Of a DNA stretch of 64,000 bases, positions 50,401 through 64,000 are shown piece by piece (position 1 is the first letter of the stretch; every line of letters begins with the position of its first letter). Position numbers and translations under genes: made by a program. The stretch lies in the NCBI GenBank assembly GCA_014526335.1, contig JACTAT010000002.1:6781687-6845686 (forward strand), in the 5' to 3' direction. The notes beneath the pieces are model-generated. The model worked only from the letters and a program-made list of their open reading frames with translations. It ran no database searches and was not told the DNA's origin. This DNA is from Chrysaora quinquecirrha. Lineage: Eukaryota > Cnidaria > Scyphozoa > Semaeostomeae > Pelagiidae.

Positions 50401-53400
50401 TTCTTTATTTTTAGTGCTTTTTGCTGAGATTAGCTTCACATCCGACTATTTCCCAAGACAAGATTTTCATTGGCTTTCTGAATCAGGTAAGATCGCTATT
50501 ACAAAGATGAGATTTTTTAGTGGGAACATGTCGATGATAACAAATGTCATGATGACCAAAATAATTGACAATTCTGATATTGATGAAATTGATGGCAATG
50601 ATAGGTAATGTCGATCAAGGATTGACAATGACAGTGATGATCATAATGACGATGATAACGATTGCAATAACAGTTACAATGATTATTTGTTGATCGCAGC
50701 AGTGTTTATGATATTGAAGATGATTTTTTTCCTGATTATGATGATGTTATTTTCTAGGAAGTCAACTGGAAAGAAAGTGCAATTTCAACTGGTTTTCAAT
50801 CAAAGGTTTGGTTCTTTAGAAATGCTAACAATTCTTCCTGCACCTCTCTCTAGTCTGTGATTCTGACTTCTTTAAGTTTCTAGCTGTTTTGCAGATTTCG
50901 GAAACATTCCTTTCTACAGCTGGGTTTTGTGGCTTATGTTGAGGTCTCATTCAGTCAACATTTAATTTAATTTTTTGAATATCAACGACAGGCCGACCTC
51001 TTCACTGGCACTGAAGGTGGTCACTCCTAGAGAGACTTTATTCCGTACTCAATGGCTCCCTGGCGTCAAATAAATTTTTAGATTGGCCCGCAATTTTATT
51101 TGATCATCTGAGTCACAGATGGCAAGATTTCTAAAATGATATTTGAAAGCGCAATTTAAGCTGACTTAAATTAATAAACCATTCAGTCCTTATCACTGAC
51201 TATTTTTATATTTCTATTTTTAGCTGAATATGACACGCTGGAAGATGGTAGGAGTGACTAATGCAAGTGTCAAAAAGCCTGACCAGTAAGATTCATTTTG
51301 TAAACTCTTGTTTTTACGGTATGGCCTTTGAACACTGGTTTGTAGGCAGCGATTAAACTTATTTTCTTCCTCCCACTGTTTCGGAAACAGCTTCTAACAA
51401 CTACAACAACAAACAGCTATTTCCTCAGAGTGGAGTTGGAGCGGGGTGATGGAGTGTGGAGGAGCGTAAACTACAATATATCGCTTATATCGGTTAAACA
51501 GTTTGTAATGGTTATGTCCAAGATTCAGTTAAGTCTGACTGATTTATTGAATGACTGTGTTATTTGTTGAGTGATTGGCTGATTATATTGTGCGATTGAG
51601 TGATCGATTGAAAGACTGTGTGAATCACTGGTTGATTAACTGAGTGAATGTTCTTATGCTTAATTGTCGATTGACTGATTATGATTGATAAGCTGGATTA
51701 TATATTGATTGAATGGTTGTAATGATTGAATGATTAATTGTTTGATTGAGTTATCGACTGAAAGACTGAGTGTTTTATTTTTTTATTAACTGAGTGACTG
51801 CTCTAAGGATGAACAATCAATAGACTGATTATGATTGACTAGTTGAATAGTTGATCGGTTGATTGAGTGAGTGATCTAGGTGATTTAATGGTTGATTAAG
51901 CGAGCGAATTGAATGCTCTAATTTGATTGACTGATTATGATTGACTAGCTGAAGAATTTATTGGTGATTGGTTATAGTGATCGATTGATTGGTTATTTAT
52001 TGTTTTAGTTGATCTAGTGGATCTATTCAGTATTTAGTTCTGAGAACTGGTTTAAACAATATATGTTCAACCATTTTTTTAGGCGATTTGAAGACATAAA
52101 GTGCTACAGTGAAAGTCTTTCAACGAATATCAGTGCCTTGCTGAAACTTCAACAAGTAAGTCATTGATGAAAAACTATTACTATTAGCTTCAATATCATT
52201 TATATCACTTTGGTTCACTAAGCAGGCTTCCAAAAAGGGCCTTGTTATACGAGCACTGCTCAGAAGAAAGCTATTTTGCTTCGCATTTGTCACCAGTCGT
52301 TGCCGACCTCTGGAGAACTTCAAGGTGTTCATCCTCCATTCAACCCGGCTGCTTGATACTTCTGCTAGTTCTCCGAGGCCTTTTCATCTGCTACCATGGT
52401 TGAGAGCTGTCAGCATGCTCTTCTCCAACGACCGATCATTCATTAGTTAATGACCAATACTGCAGGGATAGTTCAACTTCCCTTGGCTCAAGTGTTCTAC
52501 TTCTCTTCGCCTGTTGTAGCACGCAGGCATTTTTCTCCCGCTCTGTCCACGATAACTTCAAAATCCTTTTCTAGCTTCATTGTTCAAAAGCATCCGAAGA
52601 CGCAACCGTCGTCTTGTTTCATCCTTTATCCGGGGGATGCATTTTGTATAATTTGGGTACTGGGGACGTGCCGCTCGGAACGGTATCGATTATAGCGATT
52701 TTGGCATAAGGAACGGTGCAGATTTTTACGATTTTCATGTTTGAAGAATGGAAAATTGGTATAAAAATGCCCCCCCCGGATTCTTTAGCACACATGGCTC
52801 TGCCCCACAGAGCACTACAAGAAATACCACGCTTTACCAGCTCTTTAATGAACTTTTGGCACCATGGTGTCCCACGCATTCACGCATAAGATAGGCAAAC
52901 ACAAAATGAGTAGACTTAGTAGATCATTGCCCTACAAAGCCACGGGTCATAAGATCGAAACCTGTCCTTGTCACATCGATCTTGCACATCATGTGTTGTT
53001 ATTCTTACATCTTAGAGTTTAACAGATCGTCAAATAAAAATCTCAAGAAATCATGGTGAATATGGCAAGCTATTTAGGTATGCTTTATGCATTTGTATTC
53101 ATTGTTCCCTTGCTTTAACGTTTTGATTTTATTTTTTGGTCTATGAGTCATATGTTAATTTTTGGTGTTTGTTTCTCTTTAAGTGAATGGAGTGGTATTG
53201 AGAATGAGATGGCTGATGGCCTACAAGCTGCTGGACATCATTTAGACAGGTATTTGATGTCACTTTATCTATATAATCTGACACTCTAACTTTGCTTTTC
53301 TTAATCTTTCAATAGATTAGTTTAGCTTAGGTTAGCTTAATTTGGCTTGGCTTCATATAGCTTGGCTTGGCTTATTTTAGCTTGGCTTGGCTTTGTTTGA

Positions 53401-56400
53401 CGTGGCGTGGCAAGAGTTGGCATGGCTTAGCTAGGTTTTGCTTGGCTTATGCTTTCCTTGTCTTGACTTGACTTGCTTTTGTTTAGCCTGGCCTGGCTTA
53501 CCTTAGCGTGGTTTAGCTAGGTTTGGCTTGGCTTATGCTTTCCTTGTCTTGACTTGACTTGACTTGCTTTCTGTTTAGCCTGGCCTGGCTTACCTTGGCA
53601 TTGCTTGGCTTTGCAAGGCTTGGCTTGGCTTAGCTTCTCTGGCTTAGCTGGGCTAGGTTTGGCTAGGCTTGGCTTGGCTTAGCTTCTTTAGGCTTAGCTG
53701 GACTAGGCTTGGCTAGGCTTGGCTTTGTTGGGCTTTGATTCGCTAGCCATGGCTTGGCTTGGCTTTTCTAGGCTTTTATTTACTAGGCTTGGCTTATCTT
53801 GGATAGGCTTGGCTTGGCTTGACTCGCTATGCTTGGCTTGGCTTTGCTTGGCGTATCGTTTCTAGACTTGGCTTGGCTTGAATTGACTTGACTTTACATA
53901 ATTTGAATTCAGCCGAACTTTGCCTTACTGTGCAATACTACTTGACTCCAATTGATGTCCATTACGTCACTTAATTTCAAATCTACCTGAAGTTCTTGAA
54001 ATTCAAATTACTTTAGTTCGCACTATTTTGCTTCACTTTGCTTTTTGTTACTTTCAGAGGCTTAATACTTTACTGATTTGATTAACATTTATTCATAGAT
54101 ACAATCAACAAATGGTTGCCATTTTAGAAGAAGAAGGAACAGTGTATATTGATCAATTGAAGGAATATTTATATTTTACTGAGTCTTTGAGGTTTGTATA
54201 CCAGCTTTGAAAGTAAAAACAGCAATTCCTTGTAAAGAAATGTGGCTTTTGGCGGAATAATCATAAATAAGCACAAATCTTGGATTGTTAAAGATTATAG
54301 CTTACGTCCTAGTTTATCAAGAGAAAGGAAATTGAGTTAACCCATAGAGATAATGACTGACTTGTACCTCCCATTGTCAGCCTTCTTCATTATATAAGGA
54401 GGATTTTTTGGCCATTTTCGCCCTTGGAACATCATTTAGAGCCAGTATTCCAACAACTCTCTAACAAAAAATTTTAAATTTTGAGCCTGAATATATTCTG
54501 AAATTATTATTAAGCGACAGTTTCCTTTCATTGAACTTTGCGCAGAACTCGCATAACGCTAAGCAAGTGCATGATTCTTATAAGAAAAATCTATCCTAAT
54601 GTTTGCCATTCACGACAAATATATATAAATACTTATTGTGCTGAAGAAGGCTCAACATAGCCAAAATAAAAAAAGGTCAAATGGAAACTTGGGCTGTGTG
54701 AATTTGTTGGAGAGTTACTTGGAGAATTCATTGCGCTCTATAGCTCAGTGGAAACGACATGGGCTTTCTGATCATGCAGTCCAGGTTCGAATCGGTATGC
54801 CACTTGTGGAAAAGTTGATTTCTTATAAAATGTAATCTTATACAAAATGTGTGTAAGTTTTAAATTTGATTTATTCATAGATCGATTGTTAAAAAACAGC
54901 ATCAGAAACAACATGAACTAGAGAAAGCAGAAGACAGTCTTAGTTCAAAAGTTTCAAGTAGAAATGAATTAATGCAACAAGTGCAAGCTGAACAAGTGAG
55001 TGTTGTTTTCATTGTTTGATACTGCTGTTAATTAGGCCCTGGCCAAACGATCAAACAAACATGTGAAATTTCCTTGTCAAGCGAAATGTTTGACCGTTGG
55101 GCCAAGTCACCAAACGTGCTCTATAAACAAACTTTAAAACTTTAAAAACAATTTATGCTTGTTTGAGGCAAAAGCTGTTTGAAGAGCAATGTTTTGTGAT
55201 GGGGCCAAATCGTCAGACATTTGACAAGCTAATTTCAAATGTTTGACATACAATGTTTGATCGTTCGGCCTAGAGCCTTTCAGCTAGAGCCAAAATTCCT
55301 TCATATATTGTCTCCTTGAAAAAAAATTCTCCTTACATAAGTCATGTTTTTATTAACAGAGTGGTGAACCTTTGCCTCCGCCACCTGGATTTTCACTGAA
55401 AGGAATTTCTACAGCTCTTTTTGGTGCAGAAACATTAGAAGCTAAGCAGGAAAAATTGAGTGAGCTTGGACAACAGGTTGACGAGGCTGAGGAGATGGTC
55501 AGAGAACGACAAGCTGAAGTAAAGTAAGTATAAAATATTATAGACAACCAATATTACATTACATACTCTGTCGGCAGATTGTCAAATTAGCATAGTCAAA
55601 CTTACATACGTCAGACTCACACAAGTCAACTTGCATACACCAGACTTGCTTAAGTCAAGCTGCACAAGGCGGACTCGCATAAGTCAGACTTGCATAAGTC
55701 AGACTGGCAGAAGTCGGACTTGCATAAGTCAGACTTGCTGATTTTCTTGGGCTGCTTTTCTTGGGCCGTGTGGAGTACATTTTATTATTGTAAATTGTAT
55801 TTCTACAAATAAAAATGAATTGAATTGAAAAAATTGAATTGATTTTGACTCGCACAAGTCAGACTAAAAGAAGTCAGACTCGCACAAGTCAGATTCTCAC
55901 GAGTCAAACTCTCACAAGCCAGAATCGCGTAAGTCAGACTTGCATAAATCGGACTCGCAAGGACTCGCATAGATCAGACTTTCTCTAAGTTGGACTAGCA
56001 TATGCCAGGGTTGCATAAGTCAGACTCGCACAAGTCAGACTAAGATAAGTCAGACTCGCATAGGTAAATAAAACTTGCATAATCGTGCAACTCAGAACCT
56101 TTTATCACATTACCAGTTGTCAGCGCTTTAAATTCATTCTTCTGCCTGTCGGTCAGTCATATTTCTTGTTGCAATGATTATCATTTTTCATTGTTTTTGT
56201 TTGCAGTTTATTTGTGGACCGATCACTCAAAGACTACGATCGCTTCAAAAAGCAGAAAGTTCGTGATCTTACCGAAGTTATGCAGAATTATATCAGAATG
56301 CAGATCAAATTATGCAAATCAGTAAGTCAAATATACTTGTAAGGCCCTTGTCAAACTATTAAACATTGTTGGTCAAACATTTGCAGTTTGCTAATCAAGC

Positions 56401-57322
56401 AATGTTTGACCGTTTTGCCACGTCACAAAACATTGCTAGATAAGCAGAACCTGCTTGGTTGGAAATGTTTTTGAAAAACTTCAAAACATTTTCTGCTTTC
56501 TGTTTGCTAAAAATGTTTGATGAGCAATTTTTTGTGATGTGGCCAAACGATCAAACATTTCACAGGAGAAGCAAATTTCAGAGGATTACCAACAATGTTT
56601 GATCGTTTGGCCAGGGCCTAAGACCATTTGCCGAAAGATCTTGAAGTATTTATTGCTGGCAAAAAGCGATGTACGATTCAGCTTGATTAGTTTCCTCGAA
56701 AGGTCACTTTTAAAGAATACAGTCATGCGTTATTCCCTGGCCAAACGACCAAACATTGTCAAACTATTAGAAATCTGTCCGTCAAACAAAATGTTTTACC
56801 GTTTGGTCACGTCGAACAGCAGTGCTTGCCAAACATATTTTGCTTTTGAAAAGCAAAAAATGTTTTGATGTTTTTCAAAAACATTGGTTAGCAAATTCTG
56901 CATGGAATCATGTTTTGTGTCGAGACGAAACGCCCAAACATTGCATGTGAAGCCTATCTCCAATTTTTAACCAGTACAGTTTGATCGTTTGCTTACAAAA
57001 GTCTAATTGCCAAGCCAATTCTGCTTTCTAAGCCATAATTTGTGACCTGGCCAAACAATAAGACATCTCTTGCAGGGCCAATCTTAAATGTTTGACCAAC
57101 ACTTGTTAATAATTTTGCCGTGGCCAAACGATCAACCATTAAATTTCAAATAGTTGAAAATACCGAGTAGAACCGAGATGGTACGAAAGGAAGTGTTAGT
57201 GACGAAACTTGAATATTAGGGAAATTCTGTTAGTTTTGTGGTTCTAAATCGTATTCACATTTTATCGTTCACAGGGCTTGCAATCTTGGAAATCCACAAA
57301 AGACAGCTTTACAAAACTCTGA
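47493..57322 (+). CDS. SNX4: Sorting nexin 4 (PX-BAR)
   Basis: Fifteen phase-consistent exons: 47493-47635, 48456-48558, 49054-49083, 49659-49736, 50415-50486, 50758-50805, 51224-51285, 52083-52155, 53016-53077, 53184-53249, 54099-54191, 54881-54995, 55360-55523, 56207-56321, 57275-57322. They total 1272 bases, 423 residues (human about 450). Exons 1-5 form the PX domain, with the phosphoinositide-binding WRRYSEFELL and the PPLPEKR loop, then DPDFIERRRQGLE. Exons 7-15 form the BAR domain (RFEDIKCYSE, SEWSGIENEMADGL, YIDQLKEYLYF, DYDRFKKQKVRDL). Exon 9 is short and was placed by phase plus the conserved NHGEYGKLFSEW junction. SNX4 works on early endosomes in recycling and in autophagy. Introns hold MITEs, a SINE and simple repeats. 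The last exon lies in inverted arm 2. Confidence 0.95.
49100..49260 (+). mobile_element. SINE family B
   Basis: GGTGGTCAGGGTTCAAGACC (B box) , GTAGCGTCACAGAAAGGG, TTAGTTAACCTACTACTAAG and TTCACCTTCACCTTCACC match other copies. SNX4 intron 3. Confidence 0.65.
49770..50040. mobile_element. MITE family 2
   Basis: AAGGCCTGGCTAAACTAGGA at the left and CCTAGTTTAGCCATAGCTTT at the right, clear inverted termini. SNX4 intron 4. A family 1 MITE begins about 15 bases further on. Confidence 0.85.
50056..50325. mobile_element. MITE family 1
   Basis: GGTCCTGGCCAAAAGATCAA to AATGTTTGATCGTTTGTCCA, with GTTGGTCAAACATTTGAAAT and its inverted partner TTTAAAATGTTTGACCAACA just inside. SNX4 intron 4. Confidence 0.85.
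51530..52020. repeat. Degenerate (TGATTGATTGAC)n repeat
   Basis: GATTGATTGG/GACTGATTATGATTGACT-type units for almost 500 bases of SNX4 intron 7. GACTGATTATGATTGA recurs at about 51670, 51827 and 51928. Confidence 0.8.
52156..53015. other. SNX4 intron 8, nothing recognised
   Basis: A stretch of normal-looking complexity with short frames (52450-52695, 52619-52879) that show no family features and no matching splice phases. It could be an unidentified inserted element. Confidence 0.3.
53325..53900. repeat. (GGCTTGGCTT)n repeat
   Basis: GGCTTGGCTTAGCTAGG-type units fill SNX4 intron 10. A longer block with TTATGCTTTCCTTGTCTTGA recurs at 53447 and 53532. Confidence 0.9.
54600..54832 (+). mobile_element. 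tRNA-derived SINE family A, best copy
   Basis: A box TATAGCTCAGTGG (about 54740) and B box AGGTTCGAATCGG (54783 on) are spaced as in a tRNA. Acceptor ends do not pair (GCGCTCT versus GGTATGCC), so it is a SINE and not a tRNA gene. Copies at 7455-7785 (reverse) share both the head and the upstream TTTGCCATTCACGACAAATA. SNX4 intron 11. Confidence 0.75.
55033..55281. mobile_element. MITE family 1
   Basis: TAGGCCCTGGCCAAACGATC to TGTTTGATCGTTCGGCCTAG, SNX4 intron 12, about 80 bases before exon 13. Confidence 0.85.
55575..56075. repeat. (ACTTGCATAAGTCAG)n 15-bp minisatellite
   Basis: ACTCGCACAAGTCAG/ACTTGCATAAGTCAG units fill SNX4 intron 13, interrupted at about 55735-55850 by an AT-rich segment with GAATTGAATTGAAAA. 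Confidence 0.9.
56338..56632. mobile_element. MITE family 1, near-complete copy
   Basis: AAGGCCCTTGTCAAACTATT to TTTGATCGTTTGGCCAGGGC. Both ends extend inward as long inverted repeats (CATTGTTGGTCAAACATTTG with CCAACAATGTTTGATCG). About 295 bp. SNX4 intron 14. Confidence 0.88.
56735..57135. mobile_element. Family 1 MITEs, part shared with arm 1
   Basis: CCCTGGCCAAACGACCAAAC at 56737 starts one copy. AATTTGTGACCTGGCCAAAC..GGCCAAACGATCAACC at 57040-57130 mirrors 29757-29900 of arm 1. SNX4 intron 14. Confidence 0.7.
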
Positions 57323-58576
57323 ACTTCAAGGGATACTCGTATGTACAATTTAATTAATTTGAAAAAAAATGACAATTTCGGACACATAAATATTTCTTTT
57401 TCCTAAAGTAAGATTATTCCTAAGATAATTTTTGTACGAAGAGAATAAATTTATTTGTAGGTTATCTGATAACAACAATTTCGTGATTCAAATGTATCAT
57501 AATCATGTTATCAGAATTATGAGGCTATTCAAAGCCGACTTTTTCGCGATCCCTACTTCGTTGTTCCACTTTTTGGAATCGATAAAAGTTCAACAAAACG
57601 ACTTGTATTTTGAAGCACGATTATTTTATATATAGCGGCCAAGAAGCACACTTCTCATGATAATCAAGAAAGGTCCTGGGCAAACGATCAAATATTGTTG
57701 GTCAAACATTGGGATTTGCTTTTCAAACAATTTTTGACCGTTTGACCATGTTGCAAAACAATGCTTGACAAGAAACATTGCTAAGCAGTGTTTTTGAAAA
57801 ACTTCAAAAACTTGTGCCAGCCGCAATAAAAAATGCTTGATGAAAAATGTTTCGTGACGAGGCGACCAACCGAAAGAACTTTTGTTTGGACAAGCAAATT
57901 TCAGATGTTTGACCAAATAATGTTTGGAATGTTTTATTGTTTGGCAAGGGTCTCTCTTCTTGAATGGACCAGAAGGGCAACTTAAAACTTGTGAAACTTT
58001 ATCCGCTTTTATCGATTAAAAAAGCTGCATTACTATAAAATTATGCAGCTCTTCAAGAAATATAACATAAAAGTAGGTATGCTTAAATACCATTACCTAA
58101 GAACCCCTACTATTGACCCCGTTTACACGAGAGAAACTGGATCGGCTCGACCAGAGCCAGTTTTTGCTCAAAACGCCTTCCGTTTACACGGGATCTCTTG
58201 GATCGGTACCTTTTCTCGCTCTATTTAAAGCCAGTTCTGGACCTGTTCAGAAGTAGAGCCAGCTCTATCTGGCTCTGTTTGGATCCGATTCAAACTGGTA
58301 CGGATACGAAACGTGACAACAAGTGTATGAATAAAGCCTACAAGTACACATCATCTTTCAAAGAGAAATTGCTTTACGATTCCAGGATTAAATTGCTTGG
58401 TTTTTATCTAAAATGAGTGTATGTATTCTCTTGGGTTTTCACGCATCTTTTTCGAAAAAGGAATCGCTTTTAAACCAGCTAGTGTGAGAAAAGAAAACAC
58501 GCAATAAAACAATTATTTTTCAGCTATCTTTCATGTTATTATTCATAAAAATGAGATAATGTTTCTTTTTCTTCAT
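57323..58576. other. SNX4-RPS13 intergenic, arm 2
   Basis: Holds the family 1 MITE at 57673-57949 (mirror of 28936-29161) and the inverted-repeat fragment at 58115-58330 (mirror of 28545-28775). SNX4 and RPS13 converge here tail to tail. No further gene is seen. Confidence 0.6.
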
Positions 58577-61807
<3,231 letters not shown>

Positions 61808-61991
61808 CTCGGCGAATTTTGTGAAAAGGAAAGAATGAAGAAACCTCGTGTCTTGATTTAGTACTCGTTACCAGACCTCTAATGTTGCTGTGTCATTCTC
61901 TTTGGCCTAGCCTCTCTCTGAAGATTCTATTGGCCTAAGTTGAGCTGCTGACCTGTTTTTATATCTTATCCAGGTTTTCAAGCATCTGAAG
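61808..61991. promoter_or_regulatory. Divergent promoter RPS13/PSMA2, arm 2
   Basis: 184 bases between the two start codons, the same length as in arm 1. It contains the same pyrimidine tract upstream of RPS13 (reverse strand of GGAAAGAATGAAGAAACC). Confidence 0.65.
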
Positions 61992-64000
61992 ATGTCTACA
62001 GAGCGCTACAGTTTCAGTTTAACTACATTCAGGTAAAACTGCAAAGCTTGGTTTCTTAAAAAGGACTTATTGCTCCATTGTTATTCGATGGGGAAGTAAA
62101 TAAACTTGCCAACACCAGCATCACTTTCTACCCTGCCTGCCTGCTACTTCCCATCCCTTCCTCTCAGGTCTCAACAAAATAACGCAGCTAAAACTTATTT
62201 TATTTAAAAGTTGATAAAAAAATTTCCAACCAAATCTAAACATTTTGAATTTTCTAATTGCTATAAATTATCATAGTATTTTCAATAAAATAAAGAGAAT
62301 AAAAACAAGATTGAAAGTACTGAAGTATCTAGCACCCAGTCTGCGAAGTGGGGCATATATGCTCAAGATAAACAATAGAACAATAGAAAAGAACAATGAA
62401 AATGCACTTCTCCATGAATGAGATCTCATCAAAACTGCCATACTCCAGAAACTGGAGCTGCACAAGGCCCCTTTGTCATGTCAAGGCTACTATGATAAAA
62501 TTGATTTCTTAGTGTCTTTTTAACCGAAAATTTAGTTCCATCAGTTGGGCGATGAAATTTAGTTGCATGGTCAAAGCTGGCAAATATTCCAACAGAAGCA
62601 TGGCATAGAATATACTCTGCCCAGACTGGAATCTTTGCACACTGGTCACCAAAGGCCATTGTTTTCCAAACAATGGGAACTATTGTGTTGTATTGTTTTA
62701 ACCAAAATTGCGCACCAAAGTTCTTCAGTATGCGCAAAAAGTTTCCAGCCAGGCACTCTGCGAAGGGCCTCTTCCTATAGCAAACCTGAACAGTTGTTAT
62801 ATCATATGCAACATAAGATTGTAATTTGGTGGCCACTTAGTTTCCTTGCATTATAAATAAATAAAATATATATATATTATATATTAATAAATGCATATAT
62901 TGACGGTTGGTTGCTTTTTATATGTATGAGGTAATTGGTCACTTTTTCGTTTATAGTCCTTCTGGAAAACTCGTGCAGATAGAGTATGCTCTTGCTGCAG
63001 TGGCTGCAGGAGGTCCGTCAGTTGGGATCAAAGGTAAATCTATGACTTAATGAAGATTTGATGTATCTTCTACAGATTTAACAAATCAATTCAGAATTTT
63101 GTTGATTTGCCAATCTTCCATTCCCTCAACTTCCTTTTTGCCATAGCTGGTGTTTTCACCATATATAATTGGTCATTTCCCTCAGTTACATTTTGTGTTG
63201 CTGTCCTGCGTTATCCAAAGGCTTGTTGTCCTTTTGTCAGATTTTATTTCCTTACTAACTCTGACTTGTGCCATGGGCTTATTCGAGATGGGATAACTTA
63301 TGGAACAAATGCGGCTCTGTATCTACACGCTTTTTTTATAAAGAACCTAGCTCGAGGCCTAGCTCTTAAAGTTCCTTATTTTTTGACCTCTTTTTAGACA
63401 ATTGTAGTTCCAAAAGTTCCTTAATAGTTCCTTAATCTTAACTGCATGTTCAGTTTCATGACTATTTTACAGAGACACTTAGATGTGAGCAAAGCTCGAG
63501 ACTACTCACCGAAACATTTGATACATGCGTAAAGTACAATTTATGTGATTTTCAACTGCAAATGAATGGAACAGGCTTTCTAATTCTGGATTGTTTGCAG
63601 TGATAAAAATATTCAACAATGAATAGTTCCTTAGTGATTTTCTCTTTAGTAGTATAAGTTCTTTAAATTTTTGGGCCTTCTACATGTAGGTTCCTTATAA
63701 AGTGGTTCCTTATAAAAAAAGTGTAGATATTTAAATAGGGCTTAACATTATATTGATCGAATCATTAAGGTTTGGGAGAAAGCGTTGGACAAAATCAGTT
63801 TTTGTATTGCTTCCCGATAGAAATGTTATTTTTGGACGCAGTACGTCATGATCAAAAATAGCATTTAAGCATTGAAATCTCTTCATTTACAAATGAACAA
63901 TGCTTTACATATGCATTAGGCCCTGCAGCATCAAGCATGCAACACATCGATTTCAACGGAGCAAATAATCTGAGAATAGCTAAGCGTCATGGGCCTCATA
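61992..64000 (+). CDS. PSMA2: Proteasome subunit alpha type-2, arm 2 copy, cut by window end
   Basis: Exons 61992-62032 ([13 protein letters not shown]) and 62957-63033 ([20 protein letters not shown]) are visible, with the same lengths as in arm 1 (41 and 77). Differences in exon 2 are silent (for example AAACTC for AAGCTT at Lys-Leu). By comparison with arm 1, exon 3 should start just beyond base 64000. Intron 2 contains a family 3 MITE that arm 1 lacks. Confidence 0.92.
63324..63726. mobile_element. MITE family 3, arm-2-specific insertion in PSMA2 intron 2
   Basis: Termini CTACACGCTTTTTTTATAAA and CCTTATAAAAAAAGTGTAG. Arm 1 reads straight through (CTGTATCTATCCTTTAAGC in matching orientation), so it is an insertion here. 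Another 135 bases or so up to about 63862 are also absent from arm 1. Confidence 0.88.

Noticed and set aside
54731..54805. Possible tRNA gene
   Set aside because: A and B boxes are present, but the acceptor stem does not pair and truncated copies occur elsewhere; it is a SINE head.

Overview
The window is nuclear DNA from an intron-rich animal. Every recognisable gene is a metazoan family split by GT-AG introns. The DNA is AT-rich and crowded with short inverted-repeat transposons, tRNA-derived SINEs and simple repeats. The gene set (amphiphysin/BIN1, GPR155 with its DEP domain, sorting nexin 4, RPS13, PSMA2, a divergent rhodopsin-type receptor) together with a lineage-specific arginine-rich secreted peptide fits an early-branching marine invertebrate, most likely a cnidarian. 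The sequence alone does not prove the phylum. Two runs of exactly 500 N (13445-13944 and 29944-30443) mark scaffold joins, so this is a draft scaffold of three contigs.

Contig 1 (1-13444) holds the 3'-truncated end of an intronless GPCR gene on the minus strand, about 2 kb of MITE-like repeats, and a complete 14-exon amphiphysin/BIN1 gene (3202-12251, +). It ends inside a 196-bp tandem satellite that runs into the first gap. Contig 2 (13945-29943) holds a small cysteine-rich secreted-type protein (15640-15999, +), a PSMA2 gene on the minus strand (17357-24856) in which I cannot find the middle exons, a complete RPS13 gene (+, 25041-28316) in head-to-head arrangement with PSMA2, and the last exon of SNX4 on the minus strand. 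Contig 3 (30444-64000) holds a 13-exon GPR155/LYCHOS gene with a frameshift in exon 4, a MITE expanded into a 172-bp tandem array just past its stop codon, a three-exon gene for a secreted peptide with an acidic pro-region and an RRRRRSS repeat tail, a complete 15-exon SNX4 gene, a second complete RPS13 (minus) and the start of a second PSMA2 (+).

The main structural fact is that 23612-29943 and 56950-64000 are the same locus in opposite orientation: SNX4 3' end, RPS13, PSMA2. Coding exons are almost unchanged. One 180-base stretch of flanking/intron sequence differs at 7 sites, and there are MITE-sized indels between the arms. This is either a large inverted duplication or, perhaps more likely given that one arm ends exactly at a 500-N gap, an alternative haplotype contig scaffolded in the wrong place. 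The arms act as a natural comparison. They show which MITE copies moved recently, and that two box C/D snoRNAs in RPS13 introns 4 and 5 are conserved in both arms. Both snoRNAs carry the U27 (SNORD27) guide against the 5' end of 18S rRNA, and one arm has a changed D box. RPS13 (translation) and PSMA2 (proteasome) share a 184-bp divergent promoter interval in both arms.
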